This document shows, in pieces, positions 47,822 through 56,447 of a DNA stretch of 64,000 nt. The notes under the pieces are model-generated. The model did not search any database. It was not told where the DNA came from and saw nothing but the letters and a program-made list of their open reading frames with translations. This stretch comes from Rhodobacter sp. Its GTDB lineage: Bacteria; Pseudomonadota; Alphaproteobacteria; Rhodobacterales; Rhodobacteraceae. Position 1 is the stretch's first letter. Every line of letters begins with the position of its first letter. The stretch is from contig JACKKE010000002.1 of NCBI GenBank assembly GCA_020637595.1, positions 265,742 through 329,741 on the forward strand, read 5' to 3'. Made by a program: the position numbers and the translations under genes.

Positions 47822-48352
47822 ATGGGCATCAGCGGGCTTCATCACGCGGCGTATCGCTGCAAGGACGCGGCAGAGACGGTGGCGTTCTACCGCGACTTTC
47901 TGGACCTCGATTTCAACATCGCGGTGGCCGAGAACACGGTGCCGTCGACGGGCGAGTGGTCGCCGCATATCCACATCTTCCTGCAGATGGCGGATGGCAG
48001 CTTTGTCGCCTTCTTCGAGCTGCCCGAGGACAAGGGCGGGATCCTCGACGAGGAGACGCCGAAATGGGTGCAGCACCTGGCGCTGAAGGTTCCGGACATG
48101 GAGACGCTGCTGGCCTACAAGGCGCGGCTCGAGGCGGGCGGCGTCGAGGTTCTGGGACCGACCGACCACACGATCTGCCAGTCGATCTATTTCTTCGACC
48201 CCTCGGGTCACCGGCTGGAGCTGGCGATCGACACGACCTCGGCCGAGCTGGGGGCGATGCTGCGCGACGCGGCGCCGGTGACGCTGGCCGAGTGGTCGCG
48301 CACCAAGCGCGCGCCGGATGTCGATCCGCTGCACGCCAACGCGCGCGGCTGA
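47822..48352 (+). CDS. VOC (glyoxalase/bleomycin resistance) family protein
   Basis: A 176-residue vicinal-oxygen-chelate protein: the first beta-alpha-beta-beta-beta unit GISGLHHAAYRCKDAAETVAFYRDFLDLDF with metal-ligand His, and the second WVQHLALKVPDMETLLAYKARLEAGGVEV ... IYFFDPSGHRLELAI with His/Glu ligands. It may be a lyase, isomerase or ring-cleavage type; the substrate is unknown. GGGGGAGG (47807-47814) precedes the ATG. The downstream hydrolase gene is probably in the same operon. Confidence 0.85.
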   Translation: MGISGLHHAAYRCKDAAETVAFYRDFLDLDFNIAVAENTVPSTGEWSPHIHIFLQMADGSFVAFFELPEDKGGILDEETPKWVQHLALKVPDMETLLAYKARLEAGGVEVLGPTDHTICQSIYFFDPSGHRLELAIDTTSAELGAMLRDAAPVTLAEWSRTKRAPDVDPLHANARG

Positions 48353-48440
48353 TCGGGGCTGATCGGGCCTGATCGGGGGGCGCGCGGGTCGCGCCGGAGG
48401 GCTGAGATCCGGCTGAGATCCGGGGGGCCTGATCGGGGTT
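48349..48440 (+). repeat. Short tandem repeats between the VOC and hydrolase genes
   Basis: CTGATCGGG[G/C] occurs three times in a row (48349-48378), overlapping the VOC stop codon. GCTGAGATCCG occurs twice (48401-48422), and CTGATCGGGG returns at 48429-48438. The block is G-rich and probably unstructured; slippage is the likely origin. Confidence 0.7.
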
Positions 48441-48468
48441 TGGGGCGCGAAAGACGGGAGGACGGGCG

Positions 48469-49632
48469 TTGACACCCACCTATGAGCTGCGGCGCGAGCC
48501 GATCATCCTGTCCTTCGAGGAGAAGGCGGCGTTCACCGAGACCTACGGCTTCGTCGGCTCGCAGGGCTATGTGTTCCTGGAGGGCCAGCGGCTGCTGCCC
48601 GAGGGCCATGACAGCGACACGGTGCTGATCTTCATGCACCCGGCCTCGACGCTGAACCTGATGCCCTTGCCGGCGGCGCTGGCGCGGGCCGGGCATCACG
48701 TGATCTGCGGCGCCTCGCGCTATGCCAAGAACGACGCGCCGCTGATCATGGAGAAGGTGGTGGCGGACCTGGGCGCCTATGTGCGCCACGCGCGCGAGGA
48801 CCTGGGCTATCGCACCGTCGTGCTCTGCGGCTGGTCGGGGGGCGGGTCGCTGGCGACCTTCTACCAGTCCCAGGCCGAGGCGCCGACGATCACCCACACG
48901 CCGGCGGGCGACGTCTATGACCTGACGCGGGCCGGGCTGCAGCCGGCGGATGCGCTGATGTTCATCGCCGCGCATACCGGGCGGGCGCGGATCCTGGCGG
49001 AATGGATCGACCCCTCGGTGCGCAACGAGCTCGATCCCGACGATTGCGACCCGGCGCTGAACCTCTACGGCGGGCAGATCGAACCGCCCTATACGGCCGG
49101 GTTCGTCGCCACCTACCGGGCGGCGCAGCGGGCGCGGGTGCGCCGGATCACCGAGCATGCGCTGGACACGCTGGACAGGCTGAAGGCGCGCGGCGGCGCC
49201 GAGGTCGAGCGGCCGTTCCTGGTGCACCGCACGATGGCCGACCCGCGGTTCCTCGACCCGACGCTGGAACCCAACGACCGCCGCCCGGGCTGGTGCTACC
49301 TCGGCAACCCCGAGACGGCCAACAACGGCCCCGCCGGCCTCGCCCGCTTCACCACCCTGCGCGCCTGGCTCAGCCAATGGTCCCCCGACCACTCCCGCGC
49401 CGACGCCGAGGCCTGCATCAAGACCGTCACCGTGCCGCTCCTGGTGGTCGAGAACTCCGCAGACGACGCCGTCCCAACCGCACACCCACGCTGCGTCTTC
49501 GACGCCGCAACCACAAAAGACAAAACATACCACCGCATCAACGGCGCAACTCACTACTACAAAGACCAACCAACTCACCAATCATACGCCGTAAACCTCA
49601 TTACCCAATGGCTGCAAAACCGCAGGTTCTAA
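48469..49632 (+). CDS. Alpha/beta hydrolase family protein
   Basis: A 387-residue alpha/beta hydrolase. The nucleophile elbow is VVLCGWSGGGSLATFYQ (Ser near residue 123). The acid Asp is probably in VVENSADDAVPTAHPR, and the His in INGATHYYKDQ. The start is TTG 48469 behind GGGAGG. The last 120 bp of the gene are very poor in G on the coding strand (14 G against 44 C), quite unlike the 5' half, and their GC content drops below 50%. Such C-rich, G-poor RNA resembles a Rho utilisation site. The substrate is unknown. Confidence 0.83.
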   Translation: MTPTYELRREPIILSFEEKAAFTETYGFVGSQGYVFLEGQRLLPEGHDSDTVLIFMHPASTLNLMPLPAALARAGHHVICGASRYAKNDAPLIMEKVVADLGAYVRHAREDLGYRTVVLCGWSGGGSLATFYQSQAEAPTITHTPAGDVYDLTRAGLQPADALMFIAAHTGRARILAEWIDPSVRNELDPDDCDPALNLYGGQIEPPYTAGFVATYRAAQRARVRRITEHALDTLDRLKARGGAEVERPFLVHRTMADPRFLDPTLEPNDRRPGWCYLGNPETANNGPAGLARFTTLRAWLSQWSPDHSRADAEACIKTVTVPLLVVENSADDAVPTAHPRCVFDAATTKDKTYHRINGATHYYKDQPTHQSYAVNLITQWLQNRRF

Positions 49633-49653
49633 GACAGAACGGAGACGGAACGC

Positions 49654-51336
49654 ATGGCGAAGGCCAAGAACATCCTGTTCATCATGTATGATCAGCTGCG
49701 GCGCGATTACCTGTCGTGCTATGGCAAGCGGATCGTCGAGACGCCGAACATGGACCGTCTGGCGGCGATGGGGGTGCGCTTTGACCGTGCCTATGTGCAG
49801 GCCCCGGTCTGCGGCGCGTCGCGGATGTCGACCTATACCGGGCGCTATGTGCATGCGCATGGCGCGGGCTGGAACGGCGTCCCGCTGAGTGTCGGCGAGA
49901 TGACGATGGGCGACCATTTGCGCCAGGCGGGGATGGAGTGCTGGCTGGTCGGCAAGACGCATATGGTGGCGGACGAGGCCGGCATGGCGCGGCTCGGCAT
50001 CGACCCGGCCTCGGTCCTGGGCAGGCGGCTGACGGAATGCGGGTTCGATGTCTGGGAACGCGACGACGGCGTGAACCCCGAGGGCAGCGGCGGGCGCTAT
50101 GACAGCGACGCGGCCGAGGCCTATAACGCCTATCTCGCGGCGCGCGGCTATCCCGGTCCGAACCCCTGGCATGATTATGCCAATTCGGCAATCGACGAGG
50201 AGGGCAACATCCTGTCGGGGTGGTTCCTGAAGAACAACGACCGCCCGGCGAACATCGCCGAGCAGGACAGCGAAACCCCCTATACGACCCGGCGCGGGAT
50301 GGAATGCATCGCCGCGCGGGGCGACGCGCCCTGGTGCCTGCACCTGAGCTATATCAAGCCGCACTGGCCTTATATCGTGCCGGAACCCTATGCCAGCATG
50401 TATGGCCCCGAGGATCTGCCCGAGGCGGTCCGCACAGAGGCCGAGCTGGCCGCCGAGCATTCGATCCTCAGGACGATGATGCATGGCCGGATCGGCGCGA
50501 CCTTCAGCCGCGAGGAGGTCCGGCGCGCGGTGTTGCCGGCCTATATGGGGCTGATCAAGCAATGCGACGACCAGCTGGGGGTGCTGCTGGACTGGCTGGA
50601 GGAGACCGGCCGTCTGGATGATACGATGATCGTGCTGACGGCGGATCATGGCGACTATATGGGCGACCACTGGCTGGGCGAGAAGATGTTCTTTCACGAC
50701 ACCTCGGTGCGGGTGCCGTTCCTGGTCTATGATCCCTCGCCCGAGGCCGATGCCACGCGCGGCACGGTGTCGGATGCGCTGGTCGAGCAGATCGACCTGA
50801 TCCCGACCTTTGTCGAGGTCGCGGGCGGCACGCCGATGGCGCATGTCCTGGAGGGGCGCAGCCTGCGGCCGATTCTGTATGGCGCGGCGGCGGATCTGGG
50901 CCGCGACTTTGTGATTGCCGAGGTCGATTTCAGCGGCTCGATGATGGCTGGGGCGCTCAAGGCCGATCTGCGCGAGACGATGGGCGTGATGATTGCGACC
51001 AAGAGGTGGAAGATGATCCGCTTTGGCACCGCCGACGCGCCGATCCTGTTCGATCTGGAAAACGACCCCGACGAGCTGACCGACCTGGGCCGCGATCCGG
51101 CCCATGCCGCGGTGATCGCCGAGATGACCGGAAAGCTGCTGCAATGGGCGATGCGCCCGGCGCAGCGGGTGACGATCTCGCAGGAGGCGCTGATCGAGAT
51201 GCGCGGCATGGGGGTGCCTCTGGGCATTGCCATCGGGGTCTGGGACGAGGCCGCCGTGCCGCCCGAGATGACGGTGAAATACCGGGGCCGCAAGGGCCGC
51301 CCGTGGCAGGAGTTCCGCCACGAGCCGGGGGCATGA
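49654..51336 (+). CDS. Sulfatase / phosphonate monoester hydrolase-like enzyme
   Basis: A 560-residue alkaline-phosphatase-superfamily hydrolase. Metal-ligand Asp13 is in LFIMYDQ. The formylglycine motif is PVCGASRMSTYTGR (Cys53, C-x-A-S-R instead of the usual C-x-P-S-R), and the late metal site is LTADHGDYMGDH. Several stretches (YIKPHWPYIVPEPYASMYGPEDLP; LLQWAMRPAQRVT) resemble bacterial phosphonate monoester hydrolases as I remember them, which cleave phosphonate and phosphate diesters and sulfate esters. It needs a formylglycine-generating enzyme, not seen here. No signal peptide, so cytosolic. An intrinsic terminator follows. Confidence 0.85.
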   Translation: MAKAKNILFIMYDQLRRDYLSCYGKRIVETPNMDRLAAMGVRFDRAYVQAPVCGASRMSTYTGRYVHAHGAGWNGVPLSVGEMTMGDHLRQAGMECWLVGKTHMVADEAGMARLGIDPASVLGRRLTECGFDVWERDDGVNPEGSGGRYDSDAAEAYNAYLAARGYPGPNPWHDYANSAIDEEGNILSGWFLKNNDRPANIAEQDSETPYTTRRGMECIAARGDAPWCLHLSYIKPHWPYIVPEPYASMYGPEDLPEAVRTEAELAAEHSILRTMMHGRIGATFSREEVRRAVLPAYMGLIKQCDDQLGVLLDWLEETGRLDDTMIVLTADHGDYMGDHWLGEKMFFHDTSVRVPFLVYDPSPEADATRGTVSDALVEQIDLIPTFVEVAGGTPMAHVLEGRSLRPILYGAAADLGRDFVIAEVDFSGSMMAGALKADLRETMGVMIATKRWKMIRFGTADAPILFDLENDPDELTDLGRDPAHAAVIAEMTGKLLQWAMRPAQRVTISQEALIEMRGMGVPLGIAIGVWDEAAVPPEMTVKYRGRKGRPWQEFRHEPGA

Positions 51337-51369
51337 GCCGGGGAATGACCGGCCGGTGACGAAAAAAAT

Positions 51370-51401
51370 GGGCCCGCGCCGGGGGTGACGCGGGCCCTTT
51401 T
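51370..51401. terminator. Bidirectional intrinsic terminator
   Basis: A 9-bp stem GGGCCCGCG / CGCGGGCCC with a 10-nt loop is followed by TTTTC on the plus strand and preceded by GAAAAAAAT (T tract on the minus strand). It lies between the convergent sulfatase and TetR genes. Confidence 0.82.
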
Positions 51402-51421
51402 CGCTGTCCGGGACTGGCGGG

Positions 51422-52129
51422 TCAGCCTTGGCCCAGTTTTCCGACGATGCCGTGAAAGACGATCTCGACCAGGGTATCCGCAACCTCTTGCACTCGGTCC
51501 GAGGCGGTGATGTCCACCTCGTAGACCTTGTTCACCACCGGCGAGAAACAGAAGATGCACGAGGCCGCGCTGATGATCGAGTTGGTGATCGCATAGAGCG
51601 GCAGATCCTTGATCATGCCGGCCTCGATCCCGTCGGTCAGCACCGTATCGAACTCGGCATAGCCGCGCCGCACATACTGCTGGATCAGCCAGTCCAGCCG
51701 TTCGCTGCGCGACAGGCTTTCGTGGATGATGATCTGCGCCAGATTCGGTTCATAGCCGCTGAGCAGAATGAAGCGCCGGGTCATCACCTTCAGCCGGTCG
51801 ATCGGGCCGAGATCCTTCAACTCGGCCGAGTTGGTGGGAAAGCGCATGCCGAGCGTGTGCATCAGCCGGATCATCGCAGCCTTCCACAGCGCCTCTTTCG
51901 AGCCGAAGTGGTAATGCACCATCGGTTGCGACAGTCCCGCGGCGCGCGCCACATCGCCGGTCGAAACCGCGTCATAGCCGTGCTGGGCAAAGATCTGGAT
52001 CGCGACCTCTTCCAACCGGGTGCGCGGATCGTCCTGCCCGACCATCTCGGCAGCCTTGGGGCGACCGGGGCGCCGCCGGGGGCGCCGGGGCTTGGTCTTT
52101 GGGTCCGCGGGGGTTCGGGGATCGGCCAA
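51422..52129 (-). CDS. TetR/AcrR-family transcriptional regulator
   Basis: A 235-residue TetR-type regulator. The N-terminus is basic and Pro-rich (KPRRPRRRPGRPKAAE), then comes the helix-turn-helix RLEEVAIQIFAQHGYDAVSTGDVARAAGLSQPMVHYHFGSKEALWKAA, followed by a ligand-binding helical domain with several Met, Leu and Cys residues. I take TTG 52129 as start because GGAG lies 5 bp before it; no in-frame ATG with similarity exists nearby. A 14-bp motif overlapping its own ribosome site recurs 131 bp away before the acyl-CoA ligase gene, so it probably controls itself and the divergent catabolic operon. Confidence 0.87.
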   Translation of the reverse strand: MADPRTPADPKTKPRRPRRRPGRPKAAEMVGQDDPRTRLEEVAIQIFAQHGYDAVSTGDVARAAGLSQPMVHYHFGSKEALWKAAMIRLMHTLGMRFPTNSAELKDLGPIDRLKVMTRRFILLSGYEPNLAQIIIHESLSRSERLDWLIQQYVRRGYAEFDTVLTDGIEAGMIKDLPLYAITNSIISAASCIFCFSPVVNKVYEVDITASDRVQEVADTLVEIVFHGIVGKLGQG

Positions 52130-52135
52130 GCATGC

Positions 52136-52280
52136 TCCTATCAGGAAATTCAATTGAACAAGAGGTTCTTTCTGCTTCGCTCTCACAGTTAGAGCACAGG
52201 CGCACCCCGCGCAAGTTTTCATGGCGCGATGAATCTGCGACTCTATTTTATTATTCTATTGAATTGTCCTATCAGGAAAT
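52136..52280. promoter_or_regulatory. Divergent control region with a duplicated 14-bp motif
   Basis: TCCTATCAGGAAAT occurs identically at 52136-52149 and 52267-52280, each with the dyad TCCT-ATC-AGGA. Next to the first lies TTCAATTGAA (a perfect 10-bp palindrome), and next to the second the similar ATTGAATTG. The region between is unusually AT-rich (TCTATTTTATTATTCTATTG). These are likely TetR-family operators flanking divergent promoters. Confidence 0.65.
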
Positions 52281-52418
52281 CTAGTGTTCGCGCATGCAGG
52301 GTCGCGCCAGGCGAGGGGGCAACGTGACGGGCAGGGCGCAAGCATCGTTTGCGGCTGCGACTGTCGGTGCTGCCGGCCGGGGACCGATCCGGCGGTTTCG
52401 CTGAGAACAGGAGCTCAC

Positions 52419-53954
52419 ATGTTTGCCCAAGCCATCGCGCGCTCTGCACAGGTCTATGGTTCCGCCATCGCCGTGCAGTCCAGGGGACGCAGTTGGACCT
52501 ATGCTGAATTTACCGAACGGGTCGCGCGCACGGCGGGCGGGCTGGCCGGGGCCGGGGTGCAGCCGGGGGACCGCGTGGCGGTTCTGGCCGCCAACAGCCC
52601 CGAACACCTGCTGGCCATGTATGCGATCCTGTGGATGGGGGCAGTGCTGCTGCCGATCAACACCCGGCTTTCGGTCGAGGAAATGCAGGTCATCGCCGCC
52701 GAGGCCGAGGCCGTCGCGCTGTTCAGCGATGCCGCGAATCGGGCCTCGGCCGAACGGCTGCTGAGCGCCCGGGGCATGACCTCGATCGCGCTCGAGGATG
52801 GCGCGGTGGGGACGCTGAGTCTGCAGGCCCTGGCCCTGGCCCCGGCCATTGACACGGCGACCTGCGCGGCCAGCGATCTGGCGGCGATCTATTACACCGG
52901 CGGCACCACTGGCGGGCCCAAGGGGGTGATGACCGCCTCCGGGGCGTTTCTGGATCAGGGGCTGGTCTTGAAGCAGGAGCTGGCCATCGAGCCCGGCACC
53001 GTGTTCCTGCATGCGCCGCCGCTCTTCCACCTCGCCGGAACCGGAATTGCGCATGGCTGCACGGTCGGTGGCGCAACGCAGGTTTTCCTGCCCGAGTTCG
53101 CGCCGCACAGCTTTCTGGACGATGTCGCGCAGATCAAGGCCACGCACCTCAGCCTGGTGCCGACGATGATCGCGGATCTGGTCGAACGGCCCGGGTTCCA
53201 GGCGGCGATGGCGGCGGTGAAGCGGATCGTCTATGGCACCTCGCCGATCACCGAGGATCTGCTGCGTCGCGTCATGGACAAGGCACCGGGTGTCGAGTTC
53301 ACGCAGATCTACGGGCAGACCGAATGCGCGGGTTCGTGCCTGTTCCTGCCGCCCGAGCGACATGTCCTGAGTGGCCCGAACGCCGGCAAGCTGGCCAGCG
53401 CCGGCCGCGCCAGCGCGATCAGCGAGGTGCGGATCCATGCCCCCGACGACCGGGTTCTGCCGGTGGGCGAGGCCGGCGAAATCGTGCTGCGCGCGACTGC
53501 GGTGATGCTGGGCTACTGGAAAAAGCCCGAGGTCACCGCCGAGGCGATGCGTGGCGGCTGGCTGCACACCGGCGACGTGGGCATCATGGATGCCGATGGC
53601 TTTGTGCGCATCGTCGACCGGCTCAAGGACATGATCGTGACCGGCGGCGAGAACGTGTTCTGCGCCGAGGTCGAGAACGTCATCGCGGACCATCCTGCCG
53701 TCGGCTATTGCGCGGTGGTCGGCCTGCCGGACCCGCGCTGGGGCGAGCGGGTGCATGCGGTGATCGGTCTGCGCGCCGGGCATACGCTGACGCTGGAACA
53801 GGTTGTCGCCCACTGCCGGCCGCATATCGCGGGCTATAAATGCCCGAAATCGCTTGAAATCACCACTGAACCGCTGCCGCTCAGCTCGGTTGGCAAGGTC
53901 CGCAAGGACGTGCTCCGGGCCCGTGCCAAGGCTGCCGAAGGAACCTGCCGATGA
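52419..53954 (+). CDS. Acyl-CoA synthetase (AMP-forming ligase)
   Basis: A 511-residue ANL-superfamily ligase that activates a carboxylic acid to its CoA thioester through an acyl-adenylate. The P-loop is IYYTGGTTGGPKGVM, motif A8-type hinge and adenylate sites are YGQTECAG, WLHTGDVGIMD and VDRLKDMIVTGGENV, and the catalytic Lys is near the end in SSVGKVRKDVLRARA. The acid substrate is not predictable. ATG 52419 follows ACAGGAG. Its stop overlaps the acyl-CoA dehydrogenase start, making a coupled activation/oxidation pair. Confidence 0.92.
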   Translation: MFAQAIARSAQVYGSAIAVQSRGRSWTYAEFTERVARTAGGLAGAGVQPGDRVAVLAANSPEHLLAMYAILWMGAVLLPINTRLSVEEMQVIAAEAEAVALFSDAANRASAERLLSARGMTSIALEDGAVGTLSLQALALAPAIDTATCAASDLAAIYYTGGTTGGPKGVMTASGAFLDQGLVLKQELAIEPGTVFLHAPPLFHLAGTGIAHGCTVGGATQVFLPEFAPHSFLDDVAQIKATHLSLVPTMIADLVERPGFQAAMAAVKRIVYGTSPITEDLLRRVMDKAPGVEFTQIYGQTECAGSCLFLPPERHVLSGPNAGKLASAGRASAISEVRIHAPDDRVLPVGEAGEIVLRATAVMLGYWKKPEVTAEAMRGGWLHTGDVGIMDADGFVRIVDRLKDMIVTGGENVFCAEVENVIADHPAVGYCAVVGLPDPRWGERVHAVIGLRAGHTLTLEQVVAHCRPHIAGYKCPKSLEITTEPLPLSSVGKVRKDVLRARAKAAEGTCR

Positions 53955-55132
53955 TCCATGACGTCCTGCCCCGCCCGTTGTTCACCGACGAGCATACCCT
54001 CTATCGCGACATGGTTCGCCGCTTTGTCGAGGCCGAGATCGTGCCGCATCACGCCCAGTGGGACGATGACGGCGTGGTGCCGCGGGCATTGTGGTCCAAG
54101 GCTGGCGAGACCGGTCTGCTGTGTCCCACCGTTGCCGAGGAATGGGGTGGCCCGGGGGCCGATTTCCTCTATTCCGCGATCGTCATCGAGGAGATGGGCC
54201 GCGTCTGGGCGAACGGCCCCGGCTTCATCATCCACTCCGAGATGGCCGCGCCCTATATCGAAACCCACGGCACCGACACGCAAAAGGCCGCCTGGCTGCC
54301 CAAACTGGTCTCGGGCGAGGCGGTTGTCGGGGTGGCGATGAGCGAACCGGCCGCCGGCAGCGACCTGCGCGGGATGAAGACCCGCGCGCGGCAGACCGAT
54401 GATGGCTGGGTGCTGACCGGGCAAAAGGTGTTCATCTCGAACGGCCAGCTGGCGGATGTGTTCATCGTCGCCGCCAAGACCAGCGAGGGCACCGGGGTCG
54501 ATTCGGTGTCGCTGTTCATCGTCGAGGCCGACCGGCCCGGGTTCCGCCGCGGCAAGAATCTGGCCAAGATCGGCGCCAAGGCGCAGGACACATCGGAGCT
54601 GTTCTTTGACGGCGTCGAGATCCCGCACGGAAACCTGCTGGGCACCGCGCCGGGCAAGGGGTTTTCGCAGCTGATGCACGGTCTGGCACGCGAGCGGCTG
54701 ACGATCGCCATTTCCTGCATCGCCAAGGCCGAGGGTGCGCTGGACATGACCCTGGCCTATGTCGCCGACCGCGAGCTGTTCGGCAAGAAACTGGCCGATT
54801 TCCAGAACACGCAGTTCAAGCTGGCCGAGGTGCGCGCCGAGATCACCGTGGGCCGCGCGATGGTCGACCAGATGCTGGCGCTGCATCTGCAGGGCCGTCT
54901 GGACGCCAACGCCGCCGCGGCGGCCAAGCTGTGGACGACCGAAATGCTGGGCCGCACCGTGGACACCTGTCTGCAGCTGTTCGGCGGCTGGGGCTATATG
55001 TGGGAATACCCCATCGCCCGCGCCTATGCCGATGCCCGCGTCGAGCGGATCGCCGGCGGCGGTTCCGAAGTGATGAAGTCGATCATCGCCAAGGCGATGT
55101 TCAGGGAGCAGGGGATCAAGGCCACCTTCTGA
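53951..55132 (+). CDS. Acyl-CoA dehydrogenase
   Basis: A 393-residue flavoprotein that introduces an alpha,beta double bond into an acyl-CoA. FAD-binding VGVAMSEPAAGSDL and GQKVFISNGQ, and the C-terminal GGWGYMWEYPIARAYADARV are clear. The usual C-terminal catalytic Glu position is replaced (RIAGGGSEV), but Glu248 in GLARERL stands where isovaleryl-CoA dehydrogenase has its catalytic Glu, so the enzyme is probably active on branched or long chains. It overlaps the ligase gene (ATGA). Confidence 0.93.
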   Translation: MIHDVLPRPLFTDEHTLYRDMVRRFVEAEIVPHHAQWDDDGVVPRALWSKAGETGLLCPTVAEEWGGPGADFLYSAIVIEEMGRVWANGPGFIIHSEMAAPYIETHGTDTQKAAWLPKLVSGEAVVGVAMSEPAAGSDLRGMKTRARQTDDGWVLTGQKVFISNGQLADVFIVAAKTSEGTGVDSVSLFIVEADRPGFRRGKNLAKIGAKAQDTSELFFDGVEIPHGNLLGTAPGKGFSQLMHGLARERLTIAISCIAKAEGALDMTLAYVADRELFGKKLADFQNTQFKLAEVRAEITVGRAMVDQMLALHLQGRLDANAAAAAKLWTTEMLGRTVDTCLQLFGGWGYMWEYPIARAYADARVERIAGGGSEVMKSIIAKAMFREQGIKATF

Positions 55133-55137
55133 AAATT

Positions 55138-55182
55138 TATAGGTCGATCTGCAAATCTATCGAATAAACATATCGACCTATA
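55138..55182. promoter_or_regulatory. Inverted repeat upstream of the TRAP transporter genes
   Basis: TATAGGTCGAT (55138-55148) and ATCGACCTATA (55172-55182) are perfect 11-bp arms with a 23-bp AT-rich spacer that holds a further ATCTATCGA. It starts 5 bp after the dehydrogenase stop, 152 bp before the SBP start. It could be an operator for a dimeric regulator; the missing T tract argues against a terminator. Confidence 0.6.
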
Positions 55183-55333
55183 GATAAATCGTGCTAGTCT
55201 GACGGCGCAGCGAGTCACCGCCGGTTCCGCAGGGGCCGATTCCGGGGTCCGTCTGTCAGAGGAAAACGGCGGCCAATGCGGTTGGAAGTGACCCCATCGG
55301 CCGTGTCGTGAAAGCATGAGGAGGAGGAACCCC

Positions 55334-56380
55334 ATGAAGCAGTTCTTGTCGACGGTTGCGTTCGTCTCGGGGGTCGCGGCGCTGTCGGCGGGCGTGGCCC
55401 AGGCGCAGGTCGCCCTGACCGCCGAGACCACCACGCCGGGTGGCACGCCCTATGTCACGATCACCGCCCTGGCCGAACTGGCCGGCGCCGCCGGCATCGC
55501 CGATATTCAGGTGCTCGAAGGGCAGACGGCGACCAATATCGTGCAGAACATCGCCGAGGGGCGCACCGCGATCGGCGTGGCTCCGCTGCAGTTGCCGTTC
55601 CTGATGGCGCACAGCGTCGGTCCCTATTCCAGCCTTGGCGAGCGCGGCGAGGAACTGGCGTCGCAGCTGCGGGCGCTTTATCCCTACAACGTCGGCTCGT
55701 ATGCCATGCTGTCGCCCGAGGCCTCGGGGATCCGGGCCTGGTCCGACATCGCCGGCCGCCGCGTCTTTGACGGCCCGCCCCGCGGGCAGGCGCTGAGCAC
55801 TGCGCGGGCGCTGATCCAGCTGGCCACCGGCCTGACCGAGGAAGGCGGGTTCACCGGCGTGCAGGCCAACTGGGGCGAGCTGCCGACGGTGTTGACCGAT
55901 GGCTCGGTCGATGCGTCGATCGTGCCGACCGGGTTCCCGTCGGTGCGCGTCACCACCGCGCTGTCGGCCGGTGCCGTCAACGTGGTGTCCTTTCCCAAGG
56001 ATATCTTCGAAGGCGAGGGCTTTGCCGCCCTGCTGCGCCAGCCGGGCAATACCCGCATCGTGCTGAGCCAGGATGAGCTGGATCTGCCCCCGGGCGCGGT
56101 GCTGATCTCCGAGGACGGAATGTATCGGGCGCTGGGGGCCGGGTTTGCCGAGGTGGTGAATGCCTCGATGTCGTTCGAGCTGGCGCATGACCTGACCGCG
56201 CTGCACATCGCCAACCTCGACAACCTGCGCGCCCGCGCGCCCTTCATGCGCAATTCGAGCCTTGGGGAGCTGGGGGTCGAGGAGAGCGGCTTTTGTGGCG
56301 TGAACCCGCTGCGCTATCACCCTGGCGCCATCGCCGCCTGGGAAGAGGCCGGCTATGTCGTGCCCGACTGCGCCCGCTGA
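55334..56380 (+). CDS. TAXI-family TRAP transporter solute-binding protein
   Basis: A 348-residue periplasmic binding protein. The signal peptide covers residues 1-24 (MKQFLSTVAFVSGVAALSAGVAQA). The mature part follows the TAXI (NMT1-like) pattern: LTAETTTPGGTPYVTITALAELAG, LEGQTATNIVQNIAEGRTAIGVAP, VFDGPPRGQALSTARALIQLATGL and ASIVPTGFPSVRVTTAL. AGGAGGAAC precedes the ATG. It should deliver an organic acid to the fused TRAP permease downstream. The ligand may be the substrate of the adjacent CoA ligases. Confidence 0.9.
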   Translation: MKQFLSTVAFVSGVAALSAGVAQAQVALTAETTTPGGTPYVTITALAELAGAAGIADIQVLEGQTATNIVQNIAEGRTAIGVAPLQLPFLMAHSVGPYSSLGERGEELASQLRALYPYNVGSYAMLSPEASGIRAWSDIAGRRVFDGPPRGQALSTARALIQLATGLTEEGGFTGVQANWGELPTVLTDGSVDASIVPTGFPSVRVTTALSAGAVNVVSFPKDIFEGEGFAALLRQPGNTRIVLSQDELDLPPGAVLISEDGMYRALGAGFAEVVNASMSFELAHDLTALHIANLDNLRARAPFMRNSSLGELGVEESGFCGVNPLRYHPGAIAAWEEAGYVVPDCAR

Positions 56381-56404
56381 CAGCGTGAACTGAAGCAAAC
56401 CGGT

Positions 56405-56424
56405 CGGGGCCTGAAACGGCCCCG
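56405..56424 (+). other. Hairpin between SBP and permease genes
   Basis: CGGGGCC-TGAAAC-GGCCCCG forms a 7-bp GC stem with a 6-nt loop and no T tract, 25 bp after the SBP stop. In binding-protein operons such stems often stabilise the upstream mRNA and favour excess binding protein. Confidence 0.5.
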
Positions 56425-56447
56425 GCGGCGGTCTGATGGGGGGCGGA

